Shown in pieces: positions 1 to 6,551 of a stretch of 7,034 bases of DNA; within the stretch, counting starts at the first letter, position 1, and the number at the start of each line of letters is the position of its first letter. Location of the stretch: positions 1 through 7,034 of the forward strand of contig CALPIR020000116.1 of NCBI GenBank assembly GCA_943323675.2, written 5' to 3'. Below the pieces are notes generated by a model. That model did no database searches. It was not told the DNA's origin and was given only the letters and a program-made list of their open reading frames with translations. A program made the position numbers and the translations under genes. This DNA is from Chitinophaga pinensis. Its GTDB lineage: Bacteria > Bacteroidota > Bacteroidia > UKL13-3.

Positions 1-30
1 CCAATGATGTGATAATTAAGATTAACTTAG

Positions 31-38
31 CAAAAGTA
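31..38 (-). promoter_or_regulatory. Putative leftward -7 promoter element for a gene left of the window
   Basis: Read on the minus strand the bases are TACTTTTG, a full match to the Bacteroidota -7 consensus TAnnTTTG, followed by C as in other elements of this window. No open frame on the minus strand begins between here and base 1, so any start codon would lie outside the window. No TTG (-33) is visible at the usual spacing upstream. The element and the gene it would serve are inferences from this short match. Confidence 0.4.
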
Positions 39-49
39 TAAAATTATAC
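36..49. repeat. Short inverted repeat GTATAA-AA-TTATAC, possible operator
   Basis: Two perfect 6-bp arms (36-41 and 44-49) are separated by AA. The repeat overlaps the upstream end of the leftward -7 element and would lie between its -7 and -33 positions, where a dimeric repressor could block polymerase. The arms are almost entirely A and T, so chance occurrence is quite possible. No regulator gene is visible in the window. Confidence 0.25.
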
Positions 50-95
50 CACATACACACGTTGATAATGAGGTATCGTTTTTAATAAATTCTGT

Positions 96-103
96 TATTT
101 TTG
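96..103 (+). promoter_or_regulatory. Putative -7 element TATTTTTG before the coiled-coil gene
   Basis: The bases match TAnnTTTG at all six fixed positions and end only 5 bases before the ATG at 109. With the usual spacing from this element to the transcription start, the mRNA would begin at or within a few bases of the start codon, giving a leaderless or nearly leaderless message. No TTG (-33) is seen at the usual spacing. Confidence 0.55.
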
Positions 104-108
104 CACAC

Positions 109-1029
109 ATGGAAGAACAACGTAAGAGTTCGGGTAAGATATACTATATCATAATCATAGTTATATTATTGGCTTTAAACGGCTTATTTATTTATAATTA
201 CTTTAACACAGATAAAAAACTGGTTCAAACTGAGGAAGCTTTGTTTGCAACAGACTCTGTAAAAGCAGAATTAGAGAAAATATTGGGGGAGACCCAATCA
301 AACTTAGATTTATATAAGGGTAAAAATAGTGAGCTAGATGCTTTTTTGAAAGAGAAAAACGATTCGTTACAAGAATATGCAGAACGAATAGAGAGTTTGT
401 TGCGCTCCGGTCGTTTAAATAGGGTTCAGTTAGAAAAAGCAATGGAAGAGATTGATCAATTGCGTTATTACAAACGTAAATACTTGAATCAAATTGATTC
501 TTTATCAACTCAAATTAATCAACTAAGTAGCGAGAACAAGAATTTACGGGGTAAAGTTGATAAAGAAAAACGCCAAAACGAAAACCTTACCATGGAAAAT
601 GTGCGACTGAACAATAAGGTAGCCATAGGTGCAAAACTTAATGCCAAATCTATTTTTATTACAGGTGTTAAAAACAGAAGTAATGGTAAGGAGCGTGAAA
701 CCAATCGTGCAACACAATTAGAAAAGCTAAAAATTACGTATACAATAGACGAAAACTATGTAAACGACCCGGGTGAAAAAACAGTGTATATGAAGGTGGT
801 TGGACCTGATGGAGCTACCCTTTACAATGAAGCTGCTGGTTCGGGTACATTTAATTTCCAAGGACAAGAGTCGTTATACTCAGCCAAACAGCAAATTTCT
901 TTTAATCAAAAATCGCAAGAGGCAACTACCTATTGGACAAAAGGCTCCACATTTGGTAAAGGCGTTTACAAAGTGGAGTTGTTTGTTGATGGATTCCAAA
1001 TTGGTTCGGCTTCATTCGAATTAAAATAA
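109..1029 (+). CDS. Membrane-anchored coiled-coil protein of unknown function
   Basis: This is a 306-aa hypothetical protein. Residues 11-32 (IYYIIIIVILLALNGLFIYN and on) form a single hydrophobic segment after a short basic N-terminus, so it is predicted to be an inner-membrane signal anchor with the rest outside the cytoplasm. Residues about 35-172 are rich in Glu, Lys, Gln, Asn and Leu with heptad-like spacing, consistent with a long coiled coil. Residues about 178-306 look like a separate compact, mostly beta domain, with KITYTIDEN near 208, YMKVVGPDG near 227 and a closing VELFVDGFQIGSASFELK. From general familiarity, this anchor, coiled coil and C-terminal domain layout occurs in Bacteroidota hypothetical proteins, sometimes mislabelled SMC-like because of the coiled coil. 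There is no ATPase motif. The start is the ATG just after a -7 element, and the gene ends at an intrinsic terminator, so it is probably monocistronic. A structural or envelope scaffolding role is only a guess. Confidence 0.92.
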   Translation: MEEQRKSSGKIYYIIIIVILLALNGLFIYNYFNTDKKLVQTEEALFATDSVKAELEKILGETQSNLDLYKGKNSELDAFLKEKNDSLQEYAERIESLLRSGRLNRVQLEKAMEEIDQLRYYKRKYLNQIDSLSTQINQLSSENKNLRGKVDKEKRQNENLTMENVRLNNKVAIGAKLNAKSIFITGVKNRSNGKERETNRATQLEKLKITYTIDENYVNDPGEKTVYMKVVGPDGATLYNEAAGSGTFNFQGQESLYSAKQQISFNQKSQEATTYWTKGSTFGKGVYKVELFVDGFQIGSASFELK

Positions 1030-1056
1030 AATAGTAATTAATTGAACTAAATAAAC

Positions 1057-1091
1057 AAAAACGCTCTGCATTTGGCAGAGCGTTTTTTTTT
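1057..1091 (+). terminator. Rho-independent terminator after the coiled-coil gene
   Basis: A perfect 9-bp stem, ACGCTCTGC (1061-1069) with GCAGAGCGT (1075-1083), closes a 5-base loop ATTTG and is followed by nine T (1083-1091). Five A (1057-1061) on the left can pair with the first T residues and lengthen the stem to 13 bp. It lies 27 bases after the stop codon of the 306-aa gene. It isolates that gene from the permease unless there is read-through. Confidence 0.92.
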
Positions 1092-1128
1092 GAATTTTAT
1101 TTATATACCTTCTTTAAAAATAAACATT

Positions 1129-2478
1129 TTGAATAAAAAACTATCATTAATAGATTGCATCATGCTGATTATGGGGAGCATGATTGGTTCGGGAATATTT
1201 ATAGTACCTGCTGCCATGAGTGCTGAACTCCAATCACCAACCATGCTTATTGTAGCTTGGGCAGTAACCGCTTTGCTCACACTGCTTGCTGCACTTAGCT
1301 ATGGTGAGTTAGCCGCATTAATGCCTAAAGCAGGTGGGCAATACATTTATCTTAAAGAGTCGTACAATAAATTAATTGGTTTTTTATATGGTTGGACATT
1401 ATTTACTGTGATTCAAACTGGAACCATTGCGGCCGTTGCAGTTGCCTTCGCTATTTATAGCGGTGTGTTTTTTCCTATTATTAGCGATCATAATATTTTA
1501 TTTGAATTTGCTGGCATTACAGTTTCAACAAAACAAATATTGGCAATTGTTATTGTGTGGTTGCTTACTTATAGTAACTTTAAAGGGCTACGTACTGGTG
1601 CGCGTATTCAAAATATTTTTACGGTTACTAAAATTGGTGCGCTACTTTTTATGATAGGAGCGGGCTTGTATTTTATTGTAACCCAGCCAGCAGTAAACAT
1701 TAACTGGCAATTACCCGCGCAAATAAGCACGTATAATTATTGGGGTATTTTTTGTGGCGCTTTAGTAGGGAGCATTTTTAGTAGTGATGCTTGGAATAAC
1801 GTAACCTTTACTGGTGGAGAAATTGATAACCCTAAAAGGAATTTACCTCTATCATTAGCAATTGGTACACTGGGCGTTTTGTTACTTTATATTTTTATTA
1901 ATTACATTTATTTATACAGCATACCCTTTATTGATATTGCTACAGCAAAGGATGGAAGGGTTGGAACACTTTTGCTCAATAATATTTTTGGAGCCATTGG
2001 TTTAACCATCATGGCGGCTTTAATTATGATAAGCACCTTTGGTTGTATTAATGGATTAACCTTAAGTGGCGCACGTGTATATTATGCCATGGCCAATGAT
2101 GGATTGTTTTTTAAAAAAGCATCTTCACTAAACAAACACCATGTGCCACAATTTGCTTTGGTTATTCAAGCTGTTTGGACAAGCATTTTAACGCTTAGCG
2201 GAAGCTATGGGAACTTACTTGATTATGTGGTAATAGCGGTTTTGATTTTTTATGTATTAACAGTTACAAGTGTTTTTATTTTACGCAAAAAACAACCCGA
2301 TATAGAGCGCACTTATAAAGTTTGGGGATACCCATTGGTGCCTGCTTTGTATGTTTTAATGGCGCTATTCATTTGTGTTAATTTATTAGCATTTAAACCA
2401 GAATACACCATACCTGGAATAGGTATAGTGATACTTGGAATACCTGTTTATTACCTAATAAATTTAAATAAAAAGTAA
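1129..2478 (+). CDS. APC-superfamily amino acid permease
   Basis: This is a secondary transporter of the amino acid-polyamine-organocation superfamily, moving amino acids across the inner membrane by symport or exchange. Numbered from TTG 1129 it has 449 residues and about 12 hydrophobic helices, the LeuT-fold number. Helix 1 carries the unwound substrate motif GSMIGSGIF (16-24). SYGELAALMPKAGGQYIYL (57-75) marks helix 2 and the following loop, and DAWNNVTFTGGEIDNPKRNLP (about 220-240) is the helix 6 region and loop typical of the LAT/SLC7-like branch. ARVYYAMANDGLFF (315-328) follows helix 8. The substrate cannot be read from sequence. The frame is open back to a TTG at 1072, but that lies inside the terminator hairpin. 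TTG 1129 follows an A-rich tract and gives MNKKLSLIDC directly before helix 1. TTG 1090 and ATT 1126 are other options; ATG 1162 would cut helix 1. No clear promoter is seen. It ends 2 bp from the convergent receptor gene. Confidence 0.88.
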   Translation: MNKKLSLIDCIMLIMGSMIGSGIFIVPAAMSAELQSPTMLIVAWAVTALLTLLAALSYGELAALMPKAGGQYIYLKESYNKLIGFLYGWTLFTVIQTGTIAAVAVAFAIYSGVFFPIISDHNILFEFAGITVSTKQILAIVIVWLLTYSNFKGLRTGARIQNIFTVTKIGALLFMIGAGLYFIVTQPAVNINWQLPAQISTYNYWGIFCGALVGSIFSSDAWNNVTFTGGEIDNPKRNLPLSLAIGTLGVLLLYIFINYIYLYSIPFIDIATAKDGRVGTLLLNNIFGAIGLTIMAALIMISTFGCINGLTLSGARVYYAMANDGLFFKKASSLNKHHVPQFALVIQAVWTSILTLSGSYGNLLDYVVIAVLIFYVLTVTSVFILRKKQPDIERTYKVWGYPLVPALYVLMALFICVNLLAFKPEYTIPGIGIVILGIPVYYLINLNKK

Positions 2479-2480
2479 CG

Positions 2481-5345
2481 TTAAAACTTTACGGCTAAGC
2501 CAAACATAATATGGCGCTGGGCCATGTATCTTGCCGGGTTGGTTGGTGCTGGTCCCGTTACTCCTAAACGTGGATCTCGGTAGCGCGGGTCAACCCAACT
2601 GTCTGGCACATTTTGCCCGTAGCTGTATGCTGTACCGGTAACGGGATTAATTATTGTAGCATTTTTGTTATCAAATAAATTAGTTATTTGAACGCTAAAA
2701 TTAACTTGAGATTTACCTTTTAGTTTCCACCATCTGGTAAAAGTAATGTCAGTCCAGAACCAATATTCGCCAACCTTACTCCAACGTGCATCAGGATTTG
2801 GATCTTGCACATATATGGGCCTACCAATATTCACATCTGTTCTGTCAAAAACATATGGAGTATAACGCACACCACTTCTTAAGTTGGTTTCCAAATAAAT
2901 ACTCATTTTGTTTAACCACTTTTTATTAAATAAACCATTCTTGGTATCAATTTTAAAAATGTGATTTGTTTTTAAGTTGTGTGGTACATCCCAAGGCAAA
3001 TAAAATTCACGGGTATCTTCACTTGCGCCCGAAGCCAATAATTCTTTTAATTTATCATTGGCACTTGCACTTTGTCCTGTTGTTACTTGGTAAGTGTATG
3101 ATAACTGCCCATTGTACCAATTACCAATTCGTTTAATATATCCAAACTCTACACCACGGCTACGTGCATAATCACTATTTATTCTAATGGTTCTAGCCAC
3201 TTCACGGCCTGTTCCATCTGCTATAAAAACATTTGCAGTGGTTATAAAATCATATTTATCTTTCCAAAATGCAGAAAATGTAAATGCATCGTTACTGGTA
3301 ATTTGTGTTTTTAAACCAATTTCATAGCTAATATCTACTTCAGGATTTAAGTCGGGATTACCCACATTTGCAATGGTTGATCGGTCTTGATAAAATGGGT
3401 CTAAACCCGGATAAATAAATGACGGGTGAGGTAAGATGGTATTATGTCCGTAGTTAAAATACAACATTTGGTTTTCGCGAATGGGAAAGGATGCTGATAT
3501 TTTAGGTAAGAAACGAAACTTATATCTCAAACCACCAATTTTTACGCTGTTGTCTAAATATGATTGACGAATTTCTTCTCTGATTGGAGAGCGAGGATTA
3601 GCCACGGCATCATCAACAAACTTGCCTGGCGCCCAATATTCAAAGCGACCACCAACGCTTGCCACTAAACCCTTATATTTAATTTGGTCGGTAACAAAAA
3701 CACCTCCGCGTTGTGGACTTACCTTCCAAACATCACTTTGTTGTCCTAGACGAAATGTTTGTGATTCGCCACCTCCTGCAAGCGGTAATGGAGCTCCTAC
3801 CCATGGGCGTATAATATCAATCCATTGCATTTCTTGCATCTTAGCTTCAAAGCCAAATGTTAATTTGTTCATAGAGTTTAATGAAACCAAATTACCTTGG
3901 GCTTTAACTGCATATTCTTCAAAATAATGCGAATGCCATAAAGTTGCTATACCGCCATTATTATAAAATCCCGATGAAAGATTTACGAATGAAACGGAAT
4001 CGCCAGGATTAAAATAAGTAGATGGATACTGGTTGATGGATGCAGGGTCTAACACTTGATCAACAGATGTTGGTCTCCATGGGCGACCATTCGCATCAGC
4101 TTGTAATTTTACAAAAAAACGTGAAGCTAAAACGGTGTATGAAAAACGTTTGCTCAATGATTGTTTCCAATCTATTGAAACCATATTTGCATCATGCGTG
4201 TATGTATTGGCATTATCCATTTGTTGGCTAAAGTTGTATTGATAGCCGGGCTGAAATGGTAAATCATTACCAAAAATACGCAACATGTTTACGTCTTGAT
4301 TAATGGTTAAAGAGCGTAAGCCAGAAATCATTAAACTTTTACCAGATTTGAAGTTGTAATTTAATTTGCCAAAAACACTCCATTTGTTGTCTTGGTATGG
4401 GCTCCACAAGCGGCTATCGCCCCAACCTTTTCCAGGATATAGGTTTGATATAACTTGGTTTGCAGGCGTTTTATAATATTCATCGCTAAAAGCCCCACGT
4501 AATGCAACAGAAAATTTTAATCTATTCTCGAACGTTTTACGCATAAGTGGCCCGCTAAAGTTCATTTCGGTAATGGATGTATTCCAATTGGCACGACTAC
4601 TTTTATTAAATCCGAAATTATCGCGTTTATGGTTCAATCCGAACTCAAACTTGTCACCCCCATTTCGGGTTTTTGTATTTACAACACCTGCTGTAGCATC
4701 TCCCACATCAGCACCAATTCCACCAGTAGTTACTTCAATATCGCCTACTGCATTACTTCCTAAATCTAAACCAAAACCTGTACCCGCCAGTGGATCGGTT
4801 ACTTTCACTCCATCAACATACATACCTGTTTCGTATGTACGACCACCACGTATACTTACACCTGCAGGAGAGTTTACAACTCCTGGCTGTGTATTAATAA
4901 TACTTTGAATTTGTCTTGCTGGAGCAAGTTCTATGGCTTCTTGGCTTATGGTATTTACTGATTGCGCCTTATCTACATCTATAAGGGGCCGCTTTCCTAT
5001 AATAATAACATCATCGCCTGTGCTCACTGCTGCTGGTTGAAGTTGAATGGATAATTCCCTTACTTCACCTGCTTTAACTTTAATTTCTGTTAGAACTACC
5101 TTGCTGTAGCCTAAGTATGAAATTTCTAGGTTGTATTCTCCTGGTTTTACATTTTTAATTGTAAATCGGCCATTAATATCGGTTGCAGCTCCAAATGATG
5201 TACCTTTAATAAGTACACTAACTCCAATAAGTTCGGAGTTATCTTTTTTGTCTTTTATTACCCCTGTGATAGTAGCAGTTGTTTGTTGCGCCTTGATGTG
5301 CAACGATAAAATGCTGAGAAGAAAAACTATGAAAAGGTGACGCAT
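2481..5345 (-). CDS. TonB-dependent outer-membrane receptor with carboxypeptidase-like domain
   Basis: This is a 954-aa outer-membrane active transporter energised by TonB-ExbB-ExbD. Residues 1-19 (MRHLFIVFLLSILSLHIKA) are a signal peptide, probably cut before QQ. Residues about 24-105 form the carboxypeptidase-regulatory-like beta domain common in Bacteroidota receptors (TDINGRF at 55-61, YLGY at 77-80). DDVIIIGKR (111-119) may be the TonB box. The plug covers about 125-228, with SIRGGR (164-169), YVDGVKV (176-182), IEVTTGG (203-209) and GDATAGVVNTKT (215-226). The remaining 700 or so residues form the predicted 22-strand barrel, ending in phenylalanine as expected for BAM recognition. The characteristic SusC plug sequence around ATAIYG is absent and no SusD lipoprotein is adjacent, so it is better called an Oar/CirA-like solitary receptor than a SusC. 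The ligand is unknown. The start ATG is followed at once by the signal peptide. No interruption is seen in the frame. Confidence 0.95.
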   Translation of the reverse strand: MRHLFIVFLLSILSLHIKAQQTTATITGVIKDKKDNSELIGVSVLIKGTSFGAATDINGRFTIKNVKPGEYNLEISYLGYSKVVLTEIKVKAGEVRELSIQLQPAAVSTGDDVIIIGKRPLIDVDKAQSVNTISQEAIELAPARQIQSIINTQPGVVNSPAGVSIRGGRTYETGMYVDGVKVTDPLAGTGFGLDLGSNAVGDIEVTTGGIGADVGDATAGVVNTKTRNGGDKFEFGLNHKRDNFGFNKSSRANWNTSITEMNFSGPLMRKTFENRLKFSVALRGAFSDEYYKTPANQVISNLYPGKGWGDSRLWSPYQDNKWSVFGKLNYNFKSGKSLMISGLRSLTINQDVNMLRIFGNDLPFQPGYQYNFSQQMDNANTYTHDANMVSIDWKQSLSKRFSYTVLASRFFVKLQADANGRPWRPTSVDQVLDPASINQYPSTYFNPGDSVSFVNLSSGFYNNGGIATLWHSHYFEEYAVKAQGNLVSLNSMNKLTFGFEAKMQEMQWIDIIRPWVGAPLPLAGGGESQTFRLGQQSDVWKVSPQRGGVFVTDQIKYKGLVASVGGRFEYWAPGKFVDDAVANPRSPIREEIRQSYLDNSVKIGGLRYKFRFLPKISASFPIRENQMLYFNYGHNTILPHPSFIYPGLDPFYQDRSTIANVGNPDLNPEVDISYEIGLKTQITSNDAFTFSAFWKDKYDFITTANVFIADGTGREVARTIRINSDYARSRGVEFGYIKRIGNWYNGQLSYTYQVTTGQSASANDKLKELLASGASEDTREFYLPWDVPHNLKTNHIFKIDTKNGLFNKKWLNKMSIYLETNLRSGVRYTPYVFDRTDVNIGRPIYVQDPNPDARWSKVGEYWFWTDITFTRWWKLKGKSQVNFSVQITNLFDNKNATIINPVTGTAYSYGQNVPDSWVDPRYRDPRLGVTGPAPTNPARYMAQRHIMFGLAVKF

Positions 5346-5372
5346 GCCTTATTATGCTAAATATTAGGTGTG

Positions 5373-5380
5373 CAAAATAG
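5373..5380 (-). promoter_or_regulatory. Weak putative -7 element upstream of the receptor gene
   Basis: On the minus strand the bases read CTATTTTG, that is TA-T-TTTG, one base shorter than the TAnnTTTG consensus. It is followed by CACAC exactly as the -7 element of the 306-aa gene is. It lies about 28 bases before the receptor ATG, implying a leader of about 20 bases. No TTG at standard spacing is seen (the nearest, at 5409-5407, is 26-27 bases away). This is the best candidate in the 128-bp gap. Confidence 0.4.
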
Positions 5381-5441
5381 TAGAATATTTTGGGTAAAAA
5401 AACAGCCAATATTATGCTTTTGTTAATGATGCTGTTGTTGC

Positions 5442-5475
5442 AAAAAAAAAAGCGAACCAATGTTCGCTTTTTTTT
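5442..5475 (-). terminator. Rho-independent terminator of ilvE overlapping its stop codon
   Basis: GCGAAC (5452-5457) pairs with GTTCGC (5462-5467) around a 4-base loop, extended by an A tract (5442-5451) facing a T tract (5468-5475) to about 14 bp in all. Read on the minus strand it follows ilvE and ends in about ten T, and the ilvE TAA (5476-5474) already lies in the A tract of the hairpin. The symmetry would let it work in the plus direction too, but no plus-strand gene ends here. It separates ilvE from the downstream receptor gene on the same strand. Confidence 0.88.
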
Positions 5476-6535
5476 AGTTTACTTTTTCAATCCAATTAAA
5501 GTCATCAGGTATTAATCCTGTTTGAATTTCTCCAAGCGTTTTATACAAATAATTACTTACTTCTCTTTCTTCTGGATTAGGTAATGTATACTCTACTCCT
5601 TTGTAATTAATGGCTGCAATTTTAGCTACAATGGCAGCGGTGCCCGTACCAAAAGCATCTTTTAACTCACCTTTATTAGCGGCATCAACTATTTCATCTA
5701 CACTTATTTTTCGCTCTTCAACGGTGTATCCTTTAGATTGTAACAGTTTAATGCAGCTATTGCGGGTTACACCAGCTAAAATGGTTCCGTCAAGCAATGG
5801 CGTAATCACCTTGTCCCCTATAACAAAAAACACATTCATCGTTCCACTTTCTTCAATATACTTGTGCTCACGCCCATCAGTCCAAATAATTTGGTCAAAT
5901 CCCTTTTTATTGGCTTCATAGGTAGGTAGCATACTTATACCATAGTTTCCCGCGGCTTTGGTAGCACCAACTCCTCCATCAAATGCTCGTACATACTTTT
6001 CCTCAACCACAACTCGTATGGGTTTCGGGTAATACGCATTTACTGGGCAAGTAAAAATTACAAACTTAAAATGTTTAGCTGGTCTAACCCCTACAAACTC
6101 ATCTGTTGCAAACATATATGGTCTGATGTATAATGAACTACCAGATTTTGTTGGAATCCAATCACTGTCAATCGCAATTAACTGCTTTAATCCTTCCATA
6201 AAAATCTCTTCAGGCAATTCGGCCATAGCCATACGGTTTGCACTTTGGTTTAAGCGCTTTATGTTGTCTTTTGGTCTAAATAACTGAGCTTCACCATTGT
6301 TGTTTTTATAGGCCTTCATGCCTTCAAAAATTGCTTGCCCATAATGTAATGCAAATGTAGATGGAGAAAGACTAAGTGGGCCGAAAGGTAAAATTTCCGG
6401 GTTAATCCATTTTCCATCTTCATAATCAACAACAAACATGTGATCGCTGAATACTGTACCAAACTGAATGTTATTAAAATCGCAGGTATTAATTCGGCTA
6501 TGTGTAGTTTTGGTTATTTTTATTGAAATTGCCAT
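5474..6535 (-). CDS. ilvE: Branched-chain amino acid aminotransferase
   Basis: This is a PLP-dependent fold-type IV aminotransferase (EC 2.6.1.42) that interconverts leucine, isoleucine and valine with their 2-oxo acids using 2-oxoglutarate/glutamate, in the cytoplasm. From the ATG at 6535 it has 353 residues, the normal length for the family. LHYGQAIFEGMKAY (63-76) and FRPKDNIKRLNQSA (86-99) are typical N-domain segments. K193 in GATKAAGNYG is the expected Schiff-base lysine. E229 in EESGTMN is expected to contact the pyridine nitrogen. GVTRNS (255-260) and GTGTA (296-300) fit the phosphate-binding parts. The SGTMN form and overall pattern resemble the class that includes the mammalian enzymes rather than E. 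coli IlvE. The frame stays open to an ATG at 6655, but those 40 extra residues lack family character and overlap the divergent gene. The ATG at 6535 follows an A-rich tract (TTTAAAATAAAAACA) typical of Bacteroidota starts. A terminator follows directly. Confidence 0.94.
   Translation of the reverse strand: MAISIKITKTTHSRINTCDFNNIQFGTVFSDHMFVVDYEDGKWINPEILPFGPLSLSPSTFALHYGQAIFEGMKAYKNNNGEAQLFRPKDNIKRLNQSANRMAMAELPEEIFMEGLKQLIAIDSDWIPTKSGSSLYIRPYMFATDEFVGVRPAKHFKFVIFTCPVNAYYPKPIRVVVEEKYVRAFDGGVGATKAAGNYGISMLPTYEANKKGFDQIIWTDGREHKYIEESGTMNVFFVIGDKVITPLLDGTILAGVTRNSCIKLLQSKGYTVEERKISVDEIVDAANKGELKDAFGTGTAAIVAKIAAINYKGVEYTLPNPEEREVSNYLYKTLGEIQTGLIPDDFNWIEKVN
6505..6512 (+). promoter_or_regulatory. 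Putative -7 element TAGTTTTG for the rightward hypothetical gene
   Basis: This is a full six-of-six match to TAnnTTTG on the plus strand, 39 bases before the ATG at 6552, implying a leader of about 30-35 bases. It lies inside the 5' coding end of ilvE, antisense to it, because the gap between the two starts is only 16 bp. No TTG is found at the usual -33 spacing, which lowers confidence. Confidence 0.42.
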
Positions 6536-6551
6536 TGTTTTTATTTTAAAT

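Noticed and set aside
203..704. Minus-strand open frames opposite the coiled-coil gene (203-508 and 519-704)
   Set aside because: They lie wholly opposite a convincing gene. The Leu/Phe/Ser-rich products are what the complement of Glu/Lys/Asn-rich coiled-coil codons yields.
109..1029. SMC or chromosome segregation ATPase, suggested by the coiled coil
   Set aside because: It is only 306 residues, has an N-terminal membrane anchor, and no Walker A, Walker B or ABC signature.
1072..1128. N-terminal extension of the permease to TTG 1072
   Set aside because: It lies inside a perfect terminator hairpin and its T tract, and adds residues before helix 1 that the family does not need.
3622..4908. 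Plus-strand open frames of 63-111 codons inside the receptor gene (for example 3622-3927, 4040-4231, 4573-4908)
   Set aside because: They are antisense to a well-supported 954-residue coding frame, have low-complexity or unfamiliar products and no promoter or start context of their own.
2481..5345. Calling the receptor SusC of a polysaccharide utilisation locus
   Set aside because: There is no SusD, glycoside hydrolase or sensor in the window, and the typical SusC plug sequence is absent.
5239..5460. 73-codon minus-strand frame across the receptor start and its upstream gap
   Set aside because: It overlaps the receptor signal peptide in another frame and begins inside the ilvE terminator A tract. 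Its product shows no family features.
1072..6535. An amino acid operon linking the permease and ilvE
   Set aside because: The two are on opposite strands, separated by the receptor gene and the ilvE terminator. The shared theme is not enough to claim a functional unit.
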